64,000 bases of DNA from Meinhardsimonia xiamenensis. GTDB lineage: Bacteria > Pseudomonadota > Alphaproteobacteria > Rhodobacterales > Rhodobacteraceae. The notes beneath the pieces were generated by a model. The model worked only from the letters and a program-made list of their open reading frames with translations, had not been told where the DNA came from and did no database searches. Both the position numbers and the translations under genes were made by a program. Shown piece by piece: positions 42,831-52,474 of the stretch. Numbering within the stretch: the stretch's first letter is position 1; each line of letters opens with the position of its first letter. The stretch covers positions 372,001 through 436,000 of the forward strand of contig NZ_FNFV01000002.1 in assembly GCF_900102905.1 (NCBI RefSeq). The letters run 5' to 3'.

Positions 42831-43169
42831 ATGACCTATATCGTCAACGACAACTGCATCATGTGCAAATACACCGACTGCGTGGAGGTGTGCCCCGTGG
42901 ACTGCTTCTACGAGGGCGAGAACATGCTGGTGATCCACCCCGACGAGTGCATCGACTGCGGTGTGTGCGAGCCGGAATGCCCTGCCGATGCCATCCGCCC
43001 CGATACCGAGCCCGGCACCGAGTTCTGGGTGGAGTTCAACCGCAAGTACGCCGAACAGTGGCCGGTCATCGTGACCAAGAAGGATCCGATGCCCGATGCC
43101 GAGAAGCATGACGGCGAGGAAGGGAAGCTCGAGAAATACTTCTCGCCCAACCCGGGGCCGGGTGGCTGA
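42831..43169 (+). CDS. fdxA: 7Fe ferredoxin
   Basis: Low-potential electron carrier (112 aa) with one [3Fe-4S] and one [4Fe-4S] cluster. The cysteines are at positions 9, 12, 17, 21 and 25 in the first motif and 40, 43, 46 and 50 in the second. The pattern C-x7-C-x3-C with a later C-x2-C-x2-C-x3-C fits FdxA of alphaproteobacteria. The C-terminal extension is acidic. The ATG at 42831 begins [12 protein letters not shown]. It is downstream of the S4 gene and upstream of carD, as in many related genomes. Confidence 0.95.
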   Translation: MTYIVNDNCIMCKYTDCVEVCPVDCFYEGENMLVIHPDECIDCGVCEPECPADAIRPDTEPGTEFWVEFNRKYAEQWPVIVTKKDPMPDAEKHDGEEGKLEKYFSPNPGPGG

Positions 43170-43304
43170 GGGGCGCCGAATCGGCCGGGCGCTGGTGCAT
43201 GGCGGCGCGGCCTGGGGCGCCATGGACAACGCTCTGGGAGTCTTCCCGATTGGTCGGTGATCGTGAATGATCGCGGCGCGAAGATCTATCGGAGAGGCGG
43301 GCGC

Positions 43305-43333
43305 TTGGAAATCGCCCGCGATTCTGCTATATA
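43305..43333 (+). promoter_or_regulatory. carD promoter
   Basis: TTGGAA (43305-43310) and TATATA (43328-43333) are spaced by 17 bases, one of the best promoter matches in the window. The predicted start near 43341 would give a 5' leader of about 145 bases. The flanking inverted repeat may be an operator. Confidence 0.65.
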
Positions 43334-43407
43334 TGCAGATACAACGACACCGGAAACCTGATGCCGCCAGCGGGTGTGCCGCCCGCGGGGAGTAAAGCTG
43401 CGACATA

Positions 43408-43452
43408 CGACAGGCCGAAGGGAAATGCACGTTTCCCGGCGGGATCCTGTCG
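43408..43452 (+). promoter_or_regulatory. Nested stem-loop in the carD 5' leader
   Basis: Outer stem CGACAGG (43408-43414)/CCTGTCG (43446-43452) and inner stem GGGAAA (43420-43425)/TTTCCC (43432-43437), with CC/GG pairs possible between. It ends 34 bases before the ATG. It could be a protein- or ligand-responsive leader or a stability element. Confidence 0.5.
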
Positions 43453-43486
43453 CTGCCGCCAAGGGGATCCTTGCGAGGAAGTCTGC

Positions 43487-43999
43487 ATGAGCAAAGCGAA
43501 GAAACCCGAATTCCGTCCCAATGATTTCGTCGTCTATCCTGCCCACGGGGTGGGCCGGATCGTCTCGATCGAAAAGCAGGAGATCGCCGGCATCGAGCTG
43601 GAGCTTTTCGTGATCTCCTTCGAGAAGGACAAGATGACCCTGCGCGTGCCCACCGACAAGGCCGCGCAGATCGGGATGCGCACCCTGTCTTCGCCCGACA
43701 TCGTGTCGAAGGCGATGGACACGCTGAAGGGCAAGGCCCGCGTCAAGAAAGCGATGTGGTCGCGCCGGGCGCAGGAATACGAACAGAAGATCAATTCCGG
43801 CGATCTCATCGCCATCGCCGAGGTGGTGCGCGACCTGCACCGCACCGACGAGCAGCGCGAGCAGAGCTATTCGGAGCGTCAGCTCTACGAGGCGGCGCTC
43901 GAGCGCCTGACGCGGGAGATTGCGGCCGTCTCGGGCTTTGACGAGGCGACCGCCGCGGCGCAGGTGGACGAGGTGCTGACGAGCCGCGCCGCCGCCTGA
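43487..43999 (+). CDS. carD: CarD family transcriptional regulator
   Basis: RNA-polymerase-binding regulator that stabilises the open promoter complex (CarD/CdnL type), 170 aa. The N-terminal RNA polymerase interaction domain has FRPNDFVVYPAHGVGRIVSIEKQEI, and the C-terminal DNA-binding helical domain includes RVKKAMWSRRAQEYEQKINSGD. The ATG at 43487 follows GAGGAAG at good spacing. Longer frames upstream read through the leader hairpin and are rejected. It ends in a strong terminator. In alphaproteobacteria CarD is needed for rRNA and growth control, so the elaborate leader is notable. Confidence 0.95.
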   Translation: MSKAKKPEFRPNDFVVYPAHGVGRIVSIEKQEIAGIELELFVISFEKDKMTLRVPTDKAAQIGMRTLSSPDIVSKAMDTLKGKARVKKAMWSRRAQEYEQKINSGDLIAIAEVVRDLHRTDEQREQSYSERQLYEAALERLTREIAAVSGFDEATAAAQVDEVLTSRAAA

Positions 44000-44023
44000 A
44001 GCCGATACGGCCAACAGAATGCG

Positions 44024-44053
44024 CCGCCCGTGCCGCAAGGTGCGGGCGGTTTT
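44024..44053 (+). terminator. Rho-independent terminator of carD
   Basis: An 11-bp stem (CCGCCCGTGCC at 44024-44034, GGTGCGGGCGG at 44039-44049, with two G-U pairs) carries a GCAA tetraloop and runs into TTTTCCTTT. It lies 25 bases after the carD stop and just ahead of the cobS 3' end. Confidence 0.9.
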
Positions 44054-44063
44054 CCTTTGGCGC

Positions 44064-44837
44064 TCAGGTGAAGAGGGCGGCGAAGGCGGCGAGGGCAGCA
44101 AGCTCGCTCATCTGCTGCCCCGCGCCGAGCACGTCCCCCGTCTGTCCGCCGATGCGCGCCCGGGCGAGCGCGGCAACGCCGACGGCGCCAAGCGCCGCCG
44201 CAGTCCCGCCGGCAAGCAGGCCCGAGAGGCCCGTGAAGAGCACCGCGGCGAGCGCGGCCACGCCGAGCGCCCACCATACGATTCGCGCGGCTGGCCGGCC
44301 GACGGAGGCCGAGAGCCCGTCGCTCCGCGCGCCCGGCAGGAGCGCCATGATTGCGGCCATTGCAGCGCGCGAAAGCGCCGCTGCGGCAAGGAGCGGCGCG
44401 GCCACGCTGCCGGCGGCGAAGAGCGCGGCAAGCGCCGACCAGCGGGCGATGACCGTCAGCACGAGGGCCAGTACCCCGAAGCTGCCGATGCGGCTGTCAC
44501 GCATGATCTCGAGGCGGCGCTCGCGGCTCCAGCCGCCCCAGAAGCCGTCGGCGCAGTCGGCAAGCCCGTCCTCGTGCATCGCCCCCGTCACCATGACCTG
44601 CACGCCGAGCGCCGCCGCAGCAGCCAGTCCCGCGGGCAGGCCGAGCGCGAGCGCAAGCGCGCCCGCAAGCGCCGCGATCAGCCCCACGACGAGCCCGGCG
44701 AGCGGCCAGGCCCAGGCCGCGGCCGCACCCCGCGCGCGACCATCGGCAAGCCCCGCGGGCAGCGGCAGGCGCGTCAGAAGCCCCAGTGCGGCGCCAATGT
44801 CCTCCATTCGTGGCCTGTGCGTGTCGCCGATTGCCAT
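44064..44837 (-). CDS. cobS: Adenosylcobinamide-GDP ribazoletransferase
   Basis: Membrane enzyme that joins adenosylcobinamide-GDP to alpha-ribazole in the last steps of cobalamin synthesis. The 257-residue protein has about seven hydrophobic segments. The metal-binding motif is MHEDGLADCADGFWGG at about residues 80-95. The ATG at 44837 has AAGGGA at 7-base spacing, which decides the start over longer readings. It is divergent from cobT across 80 bases and convergent with carD. I saw no B12 riboswitch upstream, the gap being too short. Confidence 0.92.
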   Translation of the reverse strand: MAIGDTHRPRMEDIGAALGLLTRLPLPAGLADGRARGAAAAWAWPLAGLVVGLIAALAGALALALGLPAGLAAAAALGVQVMVTGAMHEDGLADCADGFWGGWSRERRLEIMRDSRIGSFGVLALVLTVIARWSALAALFAAGSVAAPLLAAAALSRAAMAAIMALLPGARSDGLSASVGRPAARIVWWALGVAALAAVLFTGLSGLLAGGTAAALGAVGVAALARARIGGQTGDVLGAGQQMSELAALAAFAALFT

Positions 44838-44917
44838 GATGTGTCCCTTTTGGCCTTGTCGCTGCCCAAGCTTGCGCGATAACGAACGGCGGGACAACCG
44901 GGAGAGGGGCAGGGACG

Positions 44918-45934
44918 ATGCTGGATGCACCCCGCGCGATCGATGATTTCCGCAGTCTTCTCAAGGATCTGCCCGGTCCGGATCCAGAAGCGGTCGCGGC
45001 GGCGCGGGAACGCAACGGCCAGCTGACCAAGCCGCCGGGGGCGCTGGGGCGGCTCGAGGATCTGGCGATCTGGTATGCCGGCTGGCGCGGCGACCCGCGC
45101 CCGCGCATCGAACGGCCGCAGGTGGTGGTGTTTGCCGGCAACCACGGCGTGGCGGCGCGCGGGGTATCCGCCTTTCCGGCCGATGTGACCGTGCAGATGG
45201 TGGCGAATTTCAAGGCCGGTGGCGCCGCGATCAACCAGCTTGCGGGGCTCGCCGGGGCACGGCTTGACGTGGTGGCGCTCGACCTCGACCGCCCGACGGC
45301 GGATTTCACCGAAGGGCCGGCGATGAGCGAGGCGGAGTTTCTTGCCGCGCTGATGGCCGGCTGGGAGGCCGTCGATCGCGCGTCCGATCTCCTCGTGGTG
45401 GGCGAGATGGGCATTGCCAACACCACCGCCGCGGCGGCGGTTGCGGCCGGGCTCTTCGGCGGCGAGGCGGAGGACTGGGTCGGCCGCGGCACGGGGGTCG
45501 ATGACGCGGGGCTTGCACGCAAGCGGGAGGTTGTGGCCGCGGGTCTTGCGCGCCACGCCGAGGCGCTTTCCGACCCCTTCGAGGTGCTGCGCCGGCTGGG
45601 CGGGCGCGAGCTTGCCGCCATGGCCGGCGCGGTTCTCGCCGCGCGGCAGGCGCGCATCCCGGTCATCCTTGACGGCTTCATCTGCACCGCCGCCGTCGCA
45701 CCGCTGGAGGCCGTGCGGCCCGGTGCGCTCGATCACGCGGTGGCGGGGCATGTCTCGGAGGAGCCGGGCCACGCGCGGCTTCTCGCGCGGCTTGGCAAGG
45801 AGCCTCTGCTGCGGCTCGGGCTGAGGCTCGGCGAGGGCTCGGGCGCGGCGCTGGCGATTCAGGTGCTGAAAGGTGCCCTCGCCTGCCATTCCGGCATGGC
45901 GACCTTCGCCGAGGCGGGGGTGGCGGAAGGCTGA
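44918..45934 (+). CDS. cobT: Nicotinate-nucleotide--dimethylbenzimidazole phosphoribosyltransferase
   Basis: Makes alpha-ribazole phosphate from nicotinate mononucleotide and 5,6-dimethylbenzimidazole, the lower-ligand pathway of B12. At 338 residues it matches the E. coli/Salmonella CobT fold. Signatures are [16 protein letters not shown]-like [30 protein letters not shown] and the end [15 protein letters not shown] with the catalytic glutamate. The ATG at 44918 follows GAGAGGGGCAGGG. It is divergent from cobS and convergent with the HisC-type gene, leaving only three bases between stops. Confidence 0.95.
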   Translation: MLDAPRAIDDFRSLLKDLPGPDPEAVAAARERNGQLTKPPGALGRLEDLAIWYAGWRGDPRPRIERPQVVVFAGNHGVAARGVSAFPADVTVQMVANFKAGGAAINQLAGLAGARLDVVALDLDRPTADFTEGPAMSEAEFLAALMAGWEAVDRASDLLVVGEMGIANTTAAAAVAAGLFGGEAEDWVGRGTGVDDAGLARKREVVAAGLARHAEALSDPFEVLRRLGGRELAAMAGAVLAARQARIPVILDGFICTAAVAPLEAVRPGALDHAVAGHVSEEPGHARLLARLGKEPLLRLGLRLGEGSGAALAIQVLKGALACHSGMATFAEAGVAEG

Positions 45935-45937
45935 GCC

Positions 45938-47047
45938 TCAGCCGCGGCGCGCGTCGGCAAGCGCGCCCGGCAGGGCCTCGGCGAAGATGTCGAGATCGGC
46001 AGGCCGCCCGGCGGTGACGCGAATGCAGCGGTCCTGCGGGGCAACGAAGGGCATGCGCACAAACACGTCGCGCGCGATCAGGCCCTTCAGCACGGCGCGG
46101 GCGAAGTCGCCATCGCCGCCGCAGTCGATGGTGACGAAATTCGTGGCCGAGGGCAGGGGCGTGAGGCCGTTTTCCCGCGCGATTTCGCCGATGCGCGCGC
46201 GGGCGCGCTCCACCTCCGCAATGACCCAAGCCAAGTGCCTCTTGTCGCCAAGGGCCGCAAGCGCCCCCTCTTGGGCGATGCGGCCCACGCCGAAGTGATT
46301 GCGCACCTTGTCAAAGGCCGCGATCAGCCCGGCCTCCCCGATCGCATAGCCCACCCGCGCCCCGGCCATGCCATGGGCCTTGGAGAAGGTGCGCATGCGG
46401 ATGAGCCGGGGATCGCCCGCGTCAATCGGCGGTGCCGTGCCTTCAGGGGCGAACTCCACATAGGCTTCGTCGAGCACCAGAAGCGTGCTTTCGGGCAGCG
46501 CCTCGAGCATCGCGGCGATCTCGCCCGCGCTCAGCCATGTGCCCATCGGGTTGTCGGGATTGGCGAGATAGACGAGCTTTGCATCTACCTCGCGTGCCTT
46601 TTCGGCAAGCGCCAGCGCATCCTCCCGGTCATCCCGGTAGGGGACGGTGTGCAGCACCCCGCCGTAGCCCGCCACATGGTAGTTGAAGGTGGGATAGGCG
46701 CCGGCCGAGGTGACCACCGGATCGCCGGGCGCCACCAGCAGCCGCACGAGATAGCCCAGAAGCCCGTCGATGCCCTCGCCGACCACGATGTTCTCGGGCT
46801 TCACCCCGTGCCGCCCGGCGAGCGCGTGGCGCAGGTCGTGGTTTTCGGGGTCGCCATACATCCAGACTTGCGCGGCGGCGCGCTCCATCGCCTCGATGGC
46901 GGCAGGCGAGGGGCCGAAGACGGATTCATTGGCGCCGAGCCGGGCGCGGAAAGGACGGCCGCGCGCGCGCTCCTGCGCCTCGGGCCCGACGAAGGGCACG
47001 GTCGAGGGCAGGGAGGCGGAAAGAGGCGTGAGGCGTGGTCCGGTCAT
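45938..47047 (-). CDS. Histidinol-phosphate-type aminotransferase (HisC family)
   Basis: Fold type I PLP aminotransferase (369 aa) of the histidinol-phosphate and aromatic aminotransferase group. The PLP lysine is Lys223 in RTFSKAHGMAGARVGYA. LANPDNPMGTWLS and DEAYVEFAPEG are cofactor-binding motifs, and the C-terminal arginine in CIRVTAGRPADLD binds the substrate carboxylate. It could be the second HisC copy, an aromatic aminotransferase, or a CobD-like threonine-phosphate decarboxylase given the neighbouring cob genes, but the last is weak because the usual CobD features are not seen. It follows valS in the genome on the same strand (49 bases apart). Confidence 0.85.
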   Translation of the reverse strand: MTGPRLTPLSASLPSTVPFVGPEAQERARGRPFRARLGANESVFGPSPAAIEAMERAAAQVWMYGDPENHDLRHALAGRHGVKPENIVVGEGIDGLLGYLVRLLVAPGDPVVTSAGAYPTFNYHVAGYGGVLHTVPYRDDREDALALAEKAREVDAKLVYLANPDNPMGTWLSAGEIAAMLEALPESTLLVLDEAYVEFAPEGTAPPIDAGDPRLIRMRTFSKAHGMAGARVGYAIGEAGLIAAFDKVRNHFGVGRIAQEGALAALGDKRHLAWVIAEVERARARIGEIARENGLTPLPSATNFVTIDCGGDGDFARAVLKGLIARDVFVRMPFVAPQDRCIRVTAGRPADLDIFAEALPGALADARRG

Positions 47048-47096
47048 GGGCGTTTCTCCAGCGCGCCACAGGCGGCGGCGAAAGCCGGCGCGGGCC

Positions 47097-49982
47097 TCAC
47101 GCCGCTTCCGTCAGCCGCTCGAGCGCGGCGCGCAGCTTGGCGAGTTCCTCTTCGCGCGCCGCGGCATTCTCGCGCGTCTCCTCGACCACTTCCTCGGGGG
47201 CGCTTTCCACGAATTTCGGGTTGGAAAGCCGCCCCTTGAGCCCCGCGAGCTCCTTCTCGAGCTTCGCCACGGTCTTCTCGAGCCGCGCGCGCTCGGCCGC
47301 CACGTCGATGATGCCCTCGAGCGGCAGGCAGAAGCTGCCGCCCTCCACCGCCACCGTCACCGAGCCCTTCGGCGCTGCCTCGGCCTCCTCGATCGAGCCG
47401 ATGCGGGCAAGGCGGGTGATCAGCGCCTCGTTGCAGGCAAGCGCCTCGCGGCCATGCGCGTCAAGCTCGAGCTCAAGCATCGGGATCCACAGCCCCGCCG
47501 GCACCCGCATCTGCGCCCGCGCCGAGCGGATCTCCTCGATGAGCGCGATCACCCAGCGCATCTCGCGCTCGGCCTTCGCATCGACCACCTCTGCCGCCGA
47601 AAGCGTCTCGGGCCAGTCGGCATGAACGAGCATCTTGGCCCGCGGAAGCGTCGCGCCCCACAGCTCTTCGGTGATGAAGGGCATGAAGGGGTGCAGCAGC
47701 ACAAGGCAGCGGTCGAGCACCCAGCCCATGGTGGCGCGCGTCTCGGCGACAAGCTCCGCGTCCTCGCTCGCCAGAAGCGGCTTGGCAAACTCCACATACC
47801 AGTCGCAGACCCGCCCCCAGACGAAGGCGTAGAGCGCATTCGCCGCATCGTTGAAGCGGAAGGCGGAGAGCGCGGCGTCAACCTCCTCGCGCACGCGCGC
47901 GGTTTCGCCGAGGATCCAGCGGTTGGCGGTGGCGCGGGGCTCAGGCATCGCCGCCCCGTCGCGGTGGACCTCGTAGACGCCGTTCATCTCGGCAAAGCGC
48001 ACCGCGTTCCACAGCTTGGTGCCGAAGTTGCGGTAGCCCGCGATGCGCGAGGTTGAGAGCTTCAGATCGCGCCCCATCGCGGCCATCGCGGCGAGGGTGA
48101 AGCGCACCGCGTCGGCGCCGAACTCCTCGATCAGCTCCAAGGGGTCGAGCACGTTGCCGAGCGACTTCGACATCTTCTTGCCCTTCTCGTCACGCACCAG
48201 CGCGTGGACGTAGACGGTCGAGAAGGGCTTCTGGCCGACAAGGGCGTATTCCATCATCATCATCCGGGCGACCCAGAAGAAGATGATGTCAAAGCCGGTG
48301 ATCAGAACATCGGTGGGGTAATACCTGCGCAGCTCCGGCGTGTCGTCCGGCCAGCCCAGCGTGCCGATGGGCCAGAGACCGGACGAGAACCAGGTGTCGA
48401 GCACGTCGGGATCGCGCCAGAGCGTGATGGCGCGGCTGTCGTGGCTCAGGCTTTCGAGCTGATCCTCGATCGCGTCGGCGATGTCGGTCTTCTCGTGCAC
48501 CTCGTCGACGCCGTAGAAGGCGCGCGCCTCGGCCGCGACCTCCTCGAAGCTCTCGCCGCAGAAGGCGTGCTCGGCACGGGCGGAATAGTCGATGCGCCCG
48601 TCAGCGGTGCGGCCCGGCCCGTACCAGACCGGAATCTGATGCCCCCACCACAGCTGACGCGAGATGCACCAAGGCTCGATGTTCTCGAGCCAGTTGAAAT
48701 ACACCTTCTTGTCCTGCTCGGGCAGGATCTCGACCTCGCCGGTCTTCACCGCGTCGATGGCGGGCTGAACGATCTTGCTCGTGTCAACGAACCACTGGTC
48801 GGTCAGGTAGGGTTCGATGGCAACTTTCGAGCGGTCCCCGTGGGGGACGATGTGCCGGTCTTCGTCGATGCCGTCGAGCCAGCCCTCGTCGCGGGCGAGC
48901 GTGACGATGGCATCGCGCGCCTCGTAGCGGTCGAGCCCGTCGAGAAGCTGGATGGCGCGGGCCACGTCGTCAGGCGGGCAGCCTTCGGCGAAATCGGGGT
49001 TGTCCTTCAGCCACATCGCCGCGCGGGTCGTCATCACGTTTATGGCGCGCAGCCCGCAGCGCTGCCCGACCTCCCAGTCGTTGAAGTCATGGGCGGGGGT
49101 GATCTTCACCGCGCCGGTGCCCTTCTCGGGGTCGGCGTATTCATCGGCGACGATGGGAATGCGCCGCCCGACGATCGGCAGGATCACATGGCGGCCGATC
49201 AGCTCGCGATAGCGCGGATCCTCCGGGTGAACGGCAACGCCGGTGTCGCCCAGCATCGTCTCGGGGCGGGTGGTGGCGACGACGAGATAGTCGCGCTCCT
49301 CCCATTCGGTGGGGTTGCCCTCTTCGTCGAAGGCGACGGGGTGGCGGTAGCTCAGGCCATCCTCGAGCGGATAGCGGAAGCGCCACATCTTGCCGTCAAC
49401 CTCGACCTGCTCGACCTCGAGATCGGAGATGGCGGTCTCGAAATGCGGGTCCCAGTTGACCAGCCGCTTGCCGCGGTAGATCCAGCCCTTGCGGTAGAAT
49501 TCCACGAAGGCGCGGATCACCGCGCGCTGGAAGGTCTCGTCCATGGTGAAGGCGTTGCGCGACCAGTCGCAGGAGGCCCCGAGCCGCTTGAGCTGGTTGA
49601 TGATGGTGCCGCCTGACTGCTCCTTCCACGCCCACACGCGCTCGAGAAACTTCTCGCGCCCCATCTCGCGGCGGTCGAGCCCTTCCTTGGCCAGTTCGCG
49701 CTCCACCACCATCTGCGTGGCGATGCCGGCATGGTCCTGGCCGGGCTGCCAGAGCGTGTCGAAGCCGCGCATCCGGTGCCAGCGCACGAGGATGTCCTGC
49801 AGCGTGTTGTTGAAGGCGTGGCCCATGTGCAGCGAGCCGGTGACATTGGGCGGCGGGATCATGATGCAGAAGGTCTCGTCCCGCGAGGCGTTGGCGCCGG
49901 CGCGGAAGGCGCCGGCCTTCTCCCAGGCCTCGTAGATGCGCGTCTCGGCCGCGCGCGCGTCGAATTTCTTGTCGAGGGGCAT
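47097..49982 (-). CDS. valS: Valyl-tRNA synthetase
   Basis: Class I aminoacyl-tRNA synthetase that charges tRNA(Val) and edits threonine. At 961 residues it is full length. The HIGH-type motif is HMGH at residues 52-55 in [18 protein letters not shown] appears as [13 protein letters not shown] at about residue 602. The CP1 editing domain lies between them and the C-terminal coiled coil ([25 protein letters not shown]) is present. I chose the ATG at 49982, which begins [16 protein letters not shown], because longer forms run into the spacer with low-complexity sequence. Divergent to the molybdopterin subunit gene. Confidence 0.97.
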   Translation of the reverse strand: MPLDKKFDARAAETRIYEAWEKAGAFRAGANASRDETFCIMIPPPNVTGSLHMGHAFNNTLQDILVRWHRMRGFDTLWQPGQDHAGIATQMVVERELAKEGLDRREMGREKFLERVWAWKEQSGGTIINQLKRLGASCDWSRNAFTMDETFQRAVIRAFVEFYRKGWIYRGKRLVNWDPHFETAISDLEVEQVEVDGKMWRFRYPLEDGLSYRHPVAFDEEGNPTEWEERDYLVVATTRPETMLGDTGVAVHPEDPRYRELIGRHVILPIVGRRIPIVADEYADPEKGTGAVKITPAHDFNDWEVGQRCGLRAINVMTTRAAMWLKDNPDFAEGCPPDDVARAIQLLDGLDRYEARDAIVTLARDEGWLDGIDEDRHIVPHGDRSKVAIEPYLTDQWFVDTSKIVQPAIDAVKTGEVEILPEQDKKVYFNWLENIEPWCISRQLWWGHQIPVWYGPGRTADGRIDYSARAEHAFCGESFEEVAAEARAFYGVDEVHEKTDIADAIEDQLESLSHDSRAITLWRDPDVLDTWFSSGLWPIGTLGWPDDTPELRRYYPTDVLITGFDIIFFWVARMMMMEYALVGQKPFSTVYVHALVRDEKGKKMSKSLGNVLDPLELIEEFGADAVRFTLAAMAAMGRDLKLSTSRIAGYRNFGTKLWNAVRFAEMNGVYEVHRDGAAMPEPRATANRWILGETARVREEVDAALSAFRFNDAANALYAFVWGRVCDWYVEFAKPLLASEDAELVAETRATMGWVLDRCLVLLHPFMPFITEELWGATLPRAKMLVHADWPETLSAAEVVDAKAEREMRWVIALIEEIRSARAQMRVPAGLWIPMLELELDAHGREALACNEALITRLARIGSIEEAEAAPKGSVTVAVEGGSFCLPLEGIIDVAAERARLEKTVAKLEKELAGLKGRLSNPKFVESAPEEVVEETRENAAAREEELAKLRAALERLTEAA

Positions 49983-50173
49983 GGCCCTGAGCTCCCTGCC
50001 GCTTGTCCGCAATCGGCGCCTCACTAGCGAAAGCGGCCGGCAAGGGAAAGGGCGGGAAAGCCGCCGCGCGGGTGATGTGGCGCCGCCGCGATCGACTGGA
50101 CACCGCCGATGCGCTGGATACTCTCCCGCGAGGTTCGGGACGAGACAAAGACTGCGGGCAAGGGAGTGCAGGC

Positions 50174-52474
50174 ATGGAGAAGTTCGGGCGCAGCCAGCCA
50201 GTGAAGCGCGTTGAGGATCTGCGGTTTCTGACCGGCCATGGCCGCTACATCGATGACGAGGCACCGGCCGGGGCGCTGCATCTTGCCGTGGTGCGCTCGC
50301 CGGTGGCCCATGCGCGGCTTCTCGCCGTCGATCTGGACGAGGCGCGTGCTGTGCCGGGCGTGCATCTGGCGATGTCGGCCGAGGACTGGCTCGCGGCGGG
50401 GCTCGAGCTCGGCATGGAGTTCACCACCGTGAAGAACCGCGACGGCAGCGAGGGCGCCGCCCCGACGCGCCCGATTCTCGCCAGGGGCAAGCTGCGCTTC
50501 GTGGGGGAGCCGGTGGCCTTCGTCGTGGCCGAAAGCCGTACGGCGGCGCGCGATGCCGCCGAGCTTGTCGGGATCGACTACGAGGAGCTTCCGGTGAAGC
50601 TCGACCTCGCGCCGGGCGGCGAGGCACTGCATGATGAGGCGCCCGACAACGTCGCCTTCGACTGGGTGATCGGCGACGAGGAGGCAGTCGCCGAGGCCTT
50701 CGCGCGCGCCGCCCATGTGGTGCGCACCGAGGTGCCCGACAACCGGGTGATCGTCAACTCCATGGAACCGCGCGGCGCCTGGGCCGAGCTGGAGGAGGGC
50801 GGGCGGTTGCACCTCAGCTTCGGCGGGCAGGGCGTGTGGGGATTGAAGAAGGAGCTCATGCGCGTGCTCGGTCTGCCCGAGGAGAAGGTGCATGTCACCA
50901 CCCCTGATGTGGGCGGCGGCTTCGGCATGAAGGCGATGGCCTATCCCGAATACTTCATGGTTGCGGAGGCCGCCCGCCGGCTCGGCCGGCCGGTGCGCTG
51001 GTACTCGGAGCGCGGCGAGGCGATGATGTCGGACAATGCCGGGCGGGATCTTCTGTCGATCACCGAGCTGGCGTTTGACGAGGAGGGGCGGATCCTCGCC
51101 TATCGCGTGGAGAACCACGCCAACATGGGCGCCTACAACTCGCAGTTCGGCCAGCCGATCCAGACCCAGCTTTTCAGCCGGGTGCTCACGGGGGTCTATG
51201 ACATCCCCGCCGCCTTCATGAACACGAAGGGCTATTTCACCAACACCACGCAGGTCGACGCCTACCGCGGCGCGGGCCGGCCCGAGGCGATCTATGCGCT
51301 CGAGCGCTCGATGGACAATGCCGCGCGGACCCTCGGGCTTGACCCCTTCGAGCTGAGGCGGCGCAACTTCATCCCGCCGGCGCGCTTTCCCTACAAGACC
51401 ATCACCGGCGAGACCTATGACGTGGGCGACTTCGCGCGCCTTCTCGCCCGCGTCGAGGAGGAGAGCGACCGTGCCGGCTTTGCCGCGCGGCGGGCGGAGT
51501 CGGCGGCGCGCGGGCGGCTGCGTGGGCTGGGGCTCTGCTACTACATCGAATCGATCCTCGGCGATCCGTCCGAGGGCGTGACGGTGGAGTTCGAGGAGGA
51601 TGGCACCGTTTCGCTCTATGTCGGCACGCAGTCGAACGGGCAGGGGCATGAAACCGTCTATGCAAGCTTCCTGTCCGACCAGACCGGCATCCCGATGGAG
51701 AAGATCCGCGTCATCCAGGGTGACAGCGACCGTATCCGCGAGGGCGGGGGCACGGGTGGCTCGCGCTCGGTGACGGTGCAGACCAATGTCACGCTGGTTG
51801 CGGTGCAGCACATGGTGAAGGCCTATGCCGAGTTCCTCGCCCCGCAGATGGGCGTGAAGCCCGAGGACGTCACCTTCGACGATGTCAGCTTCCGCGCCGA
51901 AGGCTCGAACCTGGCGCCGACCTTCCTCGAGGCGGCCGAGATGGCGCGGGCGGCGGGGCGCACCGATCTCTTGAAGTTTCAGGAGAAGGCGAAGCTGCCG
52001 GGCCGCAGCTATCCCAACGGCGCACATGTGGCCGAGGTGGAGATCGACCCCGATACCGGAATCGTAACGCTTGAGCGCTATACGGTGATTGATGACTTCG
52101 GCAACCTCATCAACCCCATGCTCGCGCGCGGGCAGGTGCATGGCGGCGTGGCACAGGGCGCGGGGCAGATGATGATGGAGCATGTGGTCTATGACCAGGG
52201 CGGGCAGCTGCTCACCGCATCGTTCATGGACTATGCCATGCCAAGGGCCAAGGATTTCCCCATGATGACGGTGGAGTTCGAGCCGGTTCCTTCCCGCAAC
52301 AACCCCATGGGGATGAAGGGCTGCGGGGAGGCTGGCACCGTGGGCGCGCTCGCCGCCGTGGCGAACGCGGTACAGGATGCCGTGTGGGAGCTGGGTGTGC
52401 GGCAGGTGGCGCCGCCCTTCACGCCCCTCAAGGTGTGGGAGATGCTGAACGGTGGAGGCGATCAGGCTCGCTAG
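50174..52474 (+). CDS. Xanthine dehydrogenase family protein, molybdopterin-binding subunit (CoxL form II-like)
   Basis: Large subunit of a molybdenum hydroxylase (766 aa). The active-site loop is [10 protein letters not shown] at about residues 362-371, the form II signature, and not the AYXCSFR of true CO dehydrogenase. The catalytic glutamate is in [10 protein letters not shown] near residue 718. Upstream GGQGVWGLK and VGGGFGMKA are molybdopterin-cytosine-dinucleotide contacts. The usual small [2Fe-2S] and FAD subunits are not adjacent, so this is a stand-alone gene. The ATG at 50174 was chosen because it begins [21 protein letters not shown]. The 3' end overlaps the DUF2235 gene by 23 bases. 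Confidence 0.92.
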   Translation: MEKFGRSQPVKRVEDLRFLTGHGRYIDDEAPAGALHLAVVRSPVAHARLLAVDLDEARAVPGVHLAMSAEDWLAAGLELGMEFTTVKNRDGSEGAAPTRPILARGKLRFVGEPVAFVVAESRTAARDAAELVGIDYEELPVKLDLAPGGEALHDEAPDNVAFDWVIGDEEAVAEAFARAAHVVRTEVPDNRVIVNSMEPRGAWAELEEGGRLHLSFGGQGVWGLKKELMRVLGLPEEKVHVTTPDVGGGFGMKAMAYPEYFMVAEAARRLGRPVRWYSERGEAMMSDNAGRDLLSITELAFDEEGRILAYRVENHANMGAYNSQFGQPIQTQLFSRVLTGVYDIPAAFMNTKGYFTNTTQVDAYRGAGRPEAIYALERSMDNAARTLGLDPFELRRRNFIPPARFPYKTITGETYDVGDFARLLARVEEESDRAGFAARRAESAARGRLRGLGLCYYIESILGDPSEGVTVEFEEDGTVSLYVGTQSNGQGHETVYASFLSDQTGIPMEKIRVIQGDSDRIREGGGTGGSRSVTVQTNVTLVAVQHMVKAYAEFLAPQMGVKPEDVTFDDVSFRAEGSNLAPTFLEAAEMARAAGRTDLLKFQEKAKLPGRSYPNGAHVAEVEIDPDTGIVTLERYTVIDDFGNLINPMLARGQVHGGVAQGAGQMMMEHVVYDQGGQLLTASFMDYAMPRAKDFPMMTVEFEPVPSRNNPMGMKGCGEAGTVGALAAVANAVQDAVWELGVRQVAPPFTPLKVWEMLNGGGDQAR

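Larger units (their letters stand above)
43170..43486 (+). promoter_or_regulatory. 317-base regulatory leader of carD
   Basis: The gap has no credible gene. It contains a good promoter (TTGGAA at 43305-43310, TATATA at 43328-43333, 17-base spacer), with an inverted repeat GCGGGCG/CGCCCGC at 43297-43303 and 43313-43319 flanking the -35 box, and a nested hairpin at 43408-43452 in the long 5' leader. The 100 bases before the promoter look like the fdxA 3' region and show no terminator. Confidence 0.7.

Noticed and set aside
44838-44917. Cobalamin riboswitch between cobS and cobT
   Set aside because: The 80-base spacer is too short and lacks the B12-box.
45929-45943. Inverted repeat GGCTGAG-C-CTCAGCC at the cobT/HisC-type junction
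   Set aside because: The one-base loop is too tight for a hairpin and the arms are the two overlapping stop regions.
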